This document shows, one piece after another, positions 6,598-10,030 of a DNA stretch of 10,030 nt. Every line of letters begins with the position of its first letter. The stretch's first letter is position 1. This DNA comes from Paracoccaceae bacterium (lineage in GTDB: Bacteria > Pseudomonadota > Alphaproteobacteria > Rhodobacterales > Rhodobacteraceae). Location of the stretch: the NCBI GenBank assembly GCA_027030435.1, contig JALVEX010000254.1, forward strand, positions 1-10,030, given 5' to 3'. The position numbers and the translations under genes are program-made. The notes under the pieces are model-generated. The model saw only the letters and a program-made list of their open reading frames with translations, searched no databases and was not told the origin of the DNA.

Positions 6598-7221
6598 TCA
6601 GGGGGTGTGGCCGGCTGGCGGTTCGGGCGATGCCGCCGCCGGCGCCACCGTTTCATGCTGCTCCGCAGGGCGCTGATCCGGGGCGGCTGCGGCTGCGGTG
6701 CTATCCGGGCCTTCCGGTGCTTCCCTTTCCGTTTTTTCCGGTTCCCCCGGTTTTCGCGCCGCCGGCTGCAAATCCCTTGATGTTCCATATGCCGCCGCCG
6801 CGCGGGCCTGGCCGGCCCGATCGGGCATACTCCCTTCGCGGGTTTGGGGCGCCTCTTGCGCCGGATCATATCCCGCGCGCAGCTTTTCGCGCTCCACCTC
6901 GAGAAGATTGGCCTCGAAGGCGGGGGGCGGGCCGGCCGGGCGGTTGGGATCCGGCCTTGGTACGGGTTTCGGTTCGGATTTCGGTTCGGGGCTTGTGCGG
7001 GCGAGCTTGCCGCGCAGGTGCGCTTCGCCGGCCCGGCGCGCCGCGCCGCTGCCGCCCATGGCCCCGCCGCCGGCGCTGCCGCCACCGCTTCCCGGCCCCG
7101 GATCGTTGCGCGCCTGCCCGCTCGCGGCACTGGCGCCGACAAGAGGCGCCGGGGGCGCCGGCGCGCGCGCGCCCTGCTGCGGATCGGCCTGCACAGGTGC
7201 CTGGATCGGAAGGACAATCAT
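6598..7221 (-). CDS. Hypothetical Pro/Ala-rich low-complexity protein
   Basis: Not recognised. A 207-residue protein, probably largely disordered: a Pro/Ala N-terminus (MIVLPIQAPVQADPQQ), a Gly-rich run (42-58), SPEPKSEPKPVPRP (77-90), the one ordered-looking segment GPPPAFEANLLEVEREKLRA (97-116), and a charged Ala/Glu/Pro tail. There is no signal peptide, transmembrane segment or cysteine. The evidence that it is real is a strong ribosome site, AGGAG, about seven bases before the ATG at 7221 (AGGAGAAGGG, 7224-7233 minus strand), plus GC-rich third positions. Longer open frames exist on the other strand but lack comparable starts. It lies 153 bases downstream of rutR on the same strand and might be cotranscribed. 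N-terminal VLPIQAP followed by disordered sequence is reminiscent of small cytoplasmic proteins of unknown role in this group; that is only an impression. Confidence 0.6.
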   Translation of the reverse strand: MIVLPIQAPVQADPQQGARAPAPPAPLVGASAASGQARNDPGPGSGGGSAGGGAMGGSGAARRAGEAHLRGKLARTSPEPKSEPKPVPRPDPNRPAGPPPAFEANLLEVEREKLRAGYDPAQEAPQTREGSMPDRAGQARAAAAYGTSRDLQPAARKPGEPEKTEREAPEGPDSTAAAAAPDQRPAEQHETVAPAAASPEPPAGHTP

Positions 7222-7374
7222 ATCCCTTCTCCTGATCGCACCCCCACCGGGGAGAAGGATGCGCCGGCGGGGTTACCAGGAGATTAATGCACCAGCGGGA
7301 AGTGCCGCGGATTTTATCTTTTTTCCCCGCCAGCGCACGGGGTCAGTCTCGCGGTGGCGCCGTTTCCGCGCGGC

Positions 7375-8025
7375 TCACGCCCTTTCAGGCGCCAGAAGCC
7401 GAGAAAACAGCGTTTCCAGATAGCGTTCGGCTTCCGGATAGGGATCGTCCTCGCGGCCTTCGAGGATCAGGCGCACCTGCACTTCGAAATCGGCGTAATG
7501 CTGGGTAAGGGCCCAGATCGAGAAGATCAGATGATGGGGATTGACCGGCGCGATCGCGCCCCGCTCCGCCCAGCCGCGAATCACCTCGGCCTTTTCATCG
7601 ACAAGCGCCTTGAGTTCGCCCTTGATCGCCGTGCGAATATGGCGCGCGCCCTGCAGGATCTCGTTGGCGAACAGCCGGCTTTCACGGGGATAATCGCGGC
7701 TCATCTCGAGCTTGCGGCGCATGTAGGCAAGGATCTCCTCGCGCGGATCGCCCGCGGGATCGAGCGCGCGCAGGGGATCGAGCCAGGTATCCATCAGGCA
7801 GGTGAGAAGCTCGGTATGGATCGCTTCCTTGGAGGGGAAGTAATAGAGGAGATTGGGCTTGGAGAGCCCGGCCGTCTGGGCGATCTGATCGAGCCGCGCG
7901 CCGCGAAAGCCGTATTGCGAGAACACCTCGAGCGCCGCTTCCATGATCGCCCTGCGATTCTTCTGCTGGATGCGGGTTCTGGGCGGGGTGGTCTTCCCGG
8001 TGTTTTCGGAGGGCGTGTCGTTCAT
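7375..8025 (-). CDS. rutR: RutR-type TetR family regulator of pyrimidine catabolism
   Basis: A 216-residue TetR-family repressor closely resembling E. coli RutR. The N-terminal HTH (about 27-66) contains FSQYGFRGARLDQIA and the recognition segment GLSKPNLLYYFPSK, nearly identical to E. coli GVSKTNLLYYFPSK. The ligand domain has KLEMSRDYPRESRLF and HLIFSIWALTQHYADF. W81, W171 and Q175 align with residues I recall lining the uracil pocket (W77, W167, Q171; offset 4). The start at 8025 is chosen because AAGGAAA (8031-8037, minus strand) lies five bases upstream; the frame also opens at 8103, but that 26-residue extension has no RutR counterpart. The gene is divergent from the aminotransferase operon, with an operator-like site between them. 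In E. coli RutR represses the Rut oxidative pathway and is released by uracil. Confidence 0.92.
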   Translation of the reverse strand: MNDTPSENTGKTTPPRTRIQQKNRRAIMEAALEVFSQYGFRGARLDQIAQTAGLSKPNLLYYFPSKEAIHTELLTCLMDTWLDPLRALDPAGDPREEILAYMRRKLEMSRDYPRESRLFANEILQGARHIRTAIKGELKALVDEKAEVIRGWAERGAIAPVNPHHLIFSIWALTQHYADFEVQVRLILEGREDDPYPEAERYLETLFSRLLAPERA

Positions 8026-8030
8026 GCGCG

Positions 8031-8037
8031 TTTCCTT
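8031..8037 (-). promoter_or_regulatory. Ribosome binding site fixing the rutR start
   Basis: AAGGAAA on the minus strand is five bases before the ATG at 8025. This rejects the longer frame beginning at 8103. Confidence 0.7.
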
Positions 8038-8086
8038 GTCACTGGCTCTACCGTTACCTTGGCCGTGGCCCGTGTTTCTATCTTCT

Positions 8087-8121
8087 GGCGGGAAAAACGC
8101 CACGAGAAAAATTGTCCCGCC
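8087..8121. repeat. Inverted repeat in the rutR leader
   Basis: GGCGGGA (8087-8093) and TCCCGCC (8115-8121) form a perfect 7-bp inverted repeat with a 21-base A/T-rich spacer, 62-96 bases upstream of the rutR start. It could be a stem in the rutR 5' leader or a half-site pair for another regulator, or chance in GC-rich DNA. Confidence 0.4.
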
Positions 8122-8175
8122 TCGGGAATCTGCTTCTGTCCTGTCGCTTGCGGGCCTAACATGGCGTGGAAAGGC

Positions 8176-8203
8176 TTGACTGGCCGCCGGGCTCTGCTAG
8201 CGT
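8176..8203 (+). promoter_or_regulatory. Probable sigma-70 promoter of the aminotransferase operon
   Basis: TTGACT (8176-8181, in the context CTTGACT) is separated by 16 bases from TAGCGT (8198-8203), which is preceded by TG at 8195-8196 as in an extended -10 element. The predicted transcription start near 8210 falls inside the operator-like palindrome at 8208-8223, the arrangement expected for direct repression. The -10 is weak, and that tempers confidence. Confidence 0.55.
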
Positions 8204-8207
8204 GTTT

Positions 8208-8223
8208 CTGACCAATTGGTAAA
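8208..8223. promoter_or_regulatory. Probable RutR operator between rutR and the aminotransferase gene
   Basis: CTGACCAATTGGTAAA contains a perfect 10-bp palindrome ACCAATTGGT (8211-8220). It matches 12 of 14 defined positions of the E. coli RutR consensus as recalled (TTGACCAnnTGGTCAA). It begins five bases after the -10 of the aminotransferase promoter and lies about 180 bases upstream of rutR, so it could also give autoregulation. The sequence match is direct; binding is inferred from the near-identical recognition helix of the adjacent RutR. Confidence 0.72.
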
Positions 8224-8280
8224 ACCATACCGCAAAAGCGTATCCATGGCAAAGCCCGGGCCGGAAAGGCAGGCGCAAGA

Positions 8281-8288
8281 GGGAGGAA
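8281..8288 (+). promoter_or_regulatory. Ribosome binding site fixing the aminotransferase start
   Basis: GGGAGGAA lies five bases before the ATG at 8294. The frame is open from a TTG at 8216 (inside the operator) and has an ATG at 8246, but neither has a comparable site. Confidence 0.75.
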
Positions 8289-8293
8289 AGGAC

Positions 8294-9622
<1,329 letters not shown>

Positions 9623-9663
9623 GCCACTGCCGGAAGAGGAATGAAAAAGGGAGGAACAAGACC

Positions 9664-10030
9664 ATGCCAGCACCCGGCGAGAACATGAAGGTGAATGCCG
9701 ATCGGCTGTGGGATTCGATCATGGAGATGGCGAAGATCGGCCCTGGGGTGGCCGGCGGCAACAACCGCCAGACGCTGACGGACGAGGATGCCGAGGGCCG
9801 CGCGCTGTTTCGCAAGTGGTGCGAAGAGGCGGGGCTCGAGATGGGGGTGGACCAGATGGGCAACATGTTTGCCCGTCGCGAGGGCACGGACCCGGACGCG
9901 CTGCCCGTCTATGTGGGCAGCCATCTCGATACCCAGCCCACGGGGGGCAAGTATGACGGCGTGCTCGGCGTGCTCGGCGGGCTCGAGCTGATCCGCACGC
10001 TCAACGATCTCGGCGTCAAGACGAAACACC
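9664..10030 (+). CDS. Zn-dependent N-carbamoyl-amino acid hydrolase (5' part; probable beta-ureidopropionase)
   Basis: The first 122 codons of an M20-type hydantoinase/carbamoylase-family amidase, cut by the window end (full members are about 410-420 residues). Visible are GGNNRQTLTDEDAEGR (31-46), the family's substrate-loop region, and VGSHLDTQPTGGKYDGVLG (84-102) with first metal ligands H87 and D98; the remaining ligands lie outside. The context predicts cleavage of N-carbamoyl-beta-alanine (or the thymine-derived homologue) to beta-alanine, CO2 and ammonia. Members also include L-carbamoylases and allantoate amidohydrolase, so the substrate is inference. GGGAGG (9649-9654) gives a good ribosome site for the ATG at 9664, 41 bases after the aminotransferase. 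A dihydropyrimidinase gene is expected downstream. Confidence 0.88.
   Translation, partial: MPAPGENMKVNADRLWDSIMEMAKIGPGVAGGNNRQTLTDEDAEGRALFRKWCEEAGLEMGVDQMGNMFARREGTDPDALPVYVGSHLDTQPTGGKYDGVLGVLGGLELIRTLNDLGVKTKH

Noticed and set aside
7311..7316. TAAAAT on the minus strand as a -10 for the hypothetical gene
   Set aside because: The hexamer at the proper distance (CGTGCG) does not resemble a -35, so a promoter is not called.
7295..7324. GCGG/CCGC stem followed by a T-rich run on the plus strand, like a terminator
   Set aside because: The stem is only four base pairs and no plus-strand gene ends upstream of it; on the minus strand the run is A-rich and cannot terminate rutR.
6698..7423. 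241-codon plus-strand frame (and a 201-codon one at 6630) over the hypothetical gene
   Set aside because: Neither has a good ribosome site, both run through the spacer into the 3' end of rutR or its vicinity, and their Arg/Pro/Ala-rich sequence is typical of shadow frames. The minus-strand frame has a strong start signal.
8216..8293. 26-codon N-terminal extension of the aminotransferase
   Set aside because: Its TTG lies in the operator palindrome and its ATG at 8246 has no ribosome site; GGGAGGAA sits just before 8294.

Overview
The window is GC-rich, densely coded DNA from an alphaproteobacterium, most likely a member of the Rhodobacterales/Rhodobacteraceae. The left part shows this: the tail of an NDUFA12-type complex I accessory subunit, a stand-alone mlaD, a secreted DUF2155 protein, and then aat, accC and accB on the opposite strand. 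That gene order is, to my knowledge, typical of this group. No 16S or other phylogenetic marker is present, so the assignment is inference.

Layout. Positions 1-1056 (+) hold the NDUFA12-like 3' end, mlaD and the DUF2155 gene. Positions 1020-3658 (-) hold accB-accC, a GC-rich tandem-repeat spacer, and aat, whose 3' end overlaps the DUF2155 gene convergently. From about 3659 to the end lies a pyrimidine degradation locus. preT-preA (+, 3879-6535) encode the two subunits of NAD(P)H-dependent dihydropyrimidine dehydrogenase. A proline/alanine-rich hypothetical gene (-, 6598-7221) and rutR (-, 7375-8025) follow. Divergent from rutR are an omega-amino acid:pyruvate aminotransferase (+, 8294-9622) and a zinc-dependent N-carbamoyl-amino acid hydrolase (+, from 9664, cut by the window end).

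How the genes work together. PreTA reduces uracil/thymine to the dihydro form. A dihydropyrimidinase, not in the window but expected just downstream, would open the ring. The M20-type hydrolase would release beta-alanine (or beta-aminoisobutyrate), and the aminotransferase would convert it to malonate semialdehyde (or the methyl homologue). The TetR-family regulator is close to E. coli RutR, including its recognition helix. Two 16-bp near-palindromes resembling the E. coli RutR operator lie at 3796-3811, upstream of preT, and at 8208-8223, just downstream of a recognisable promoter for the aminotransferase operon. The simplest model is one uracil-responsive repressor controlling two operons of the reductive pathway.

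No mobile element, CRISPR array, tRNA, rRNA or defence system was seen. Nothing looks like a wholly new system. The most useful items are the paired operators, the unrecognised low-complexity protein embedded in the pyrimidine locus, and the repeat spacer between accC and aat. No gene-free stretch exceeds 300 bases; the longest are 3659-3878 and 8026-8293, both regulatory.
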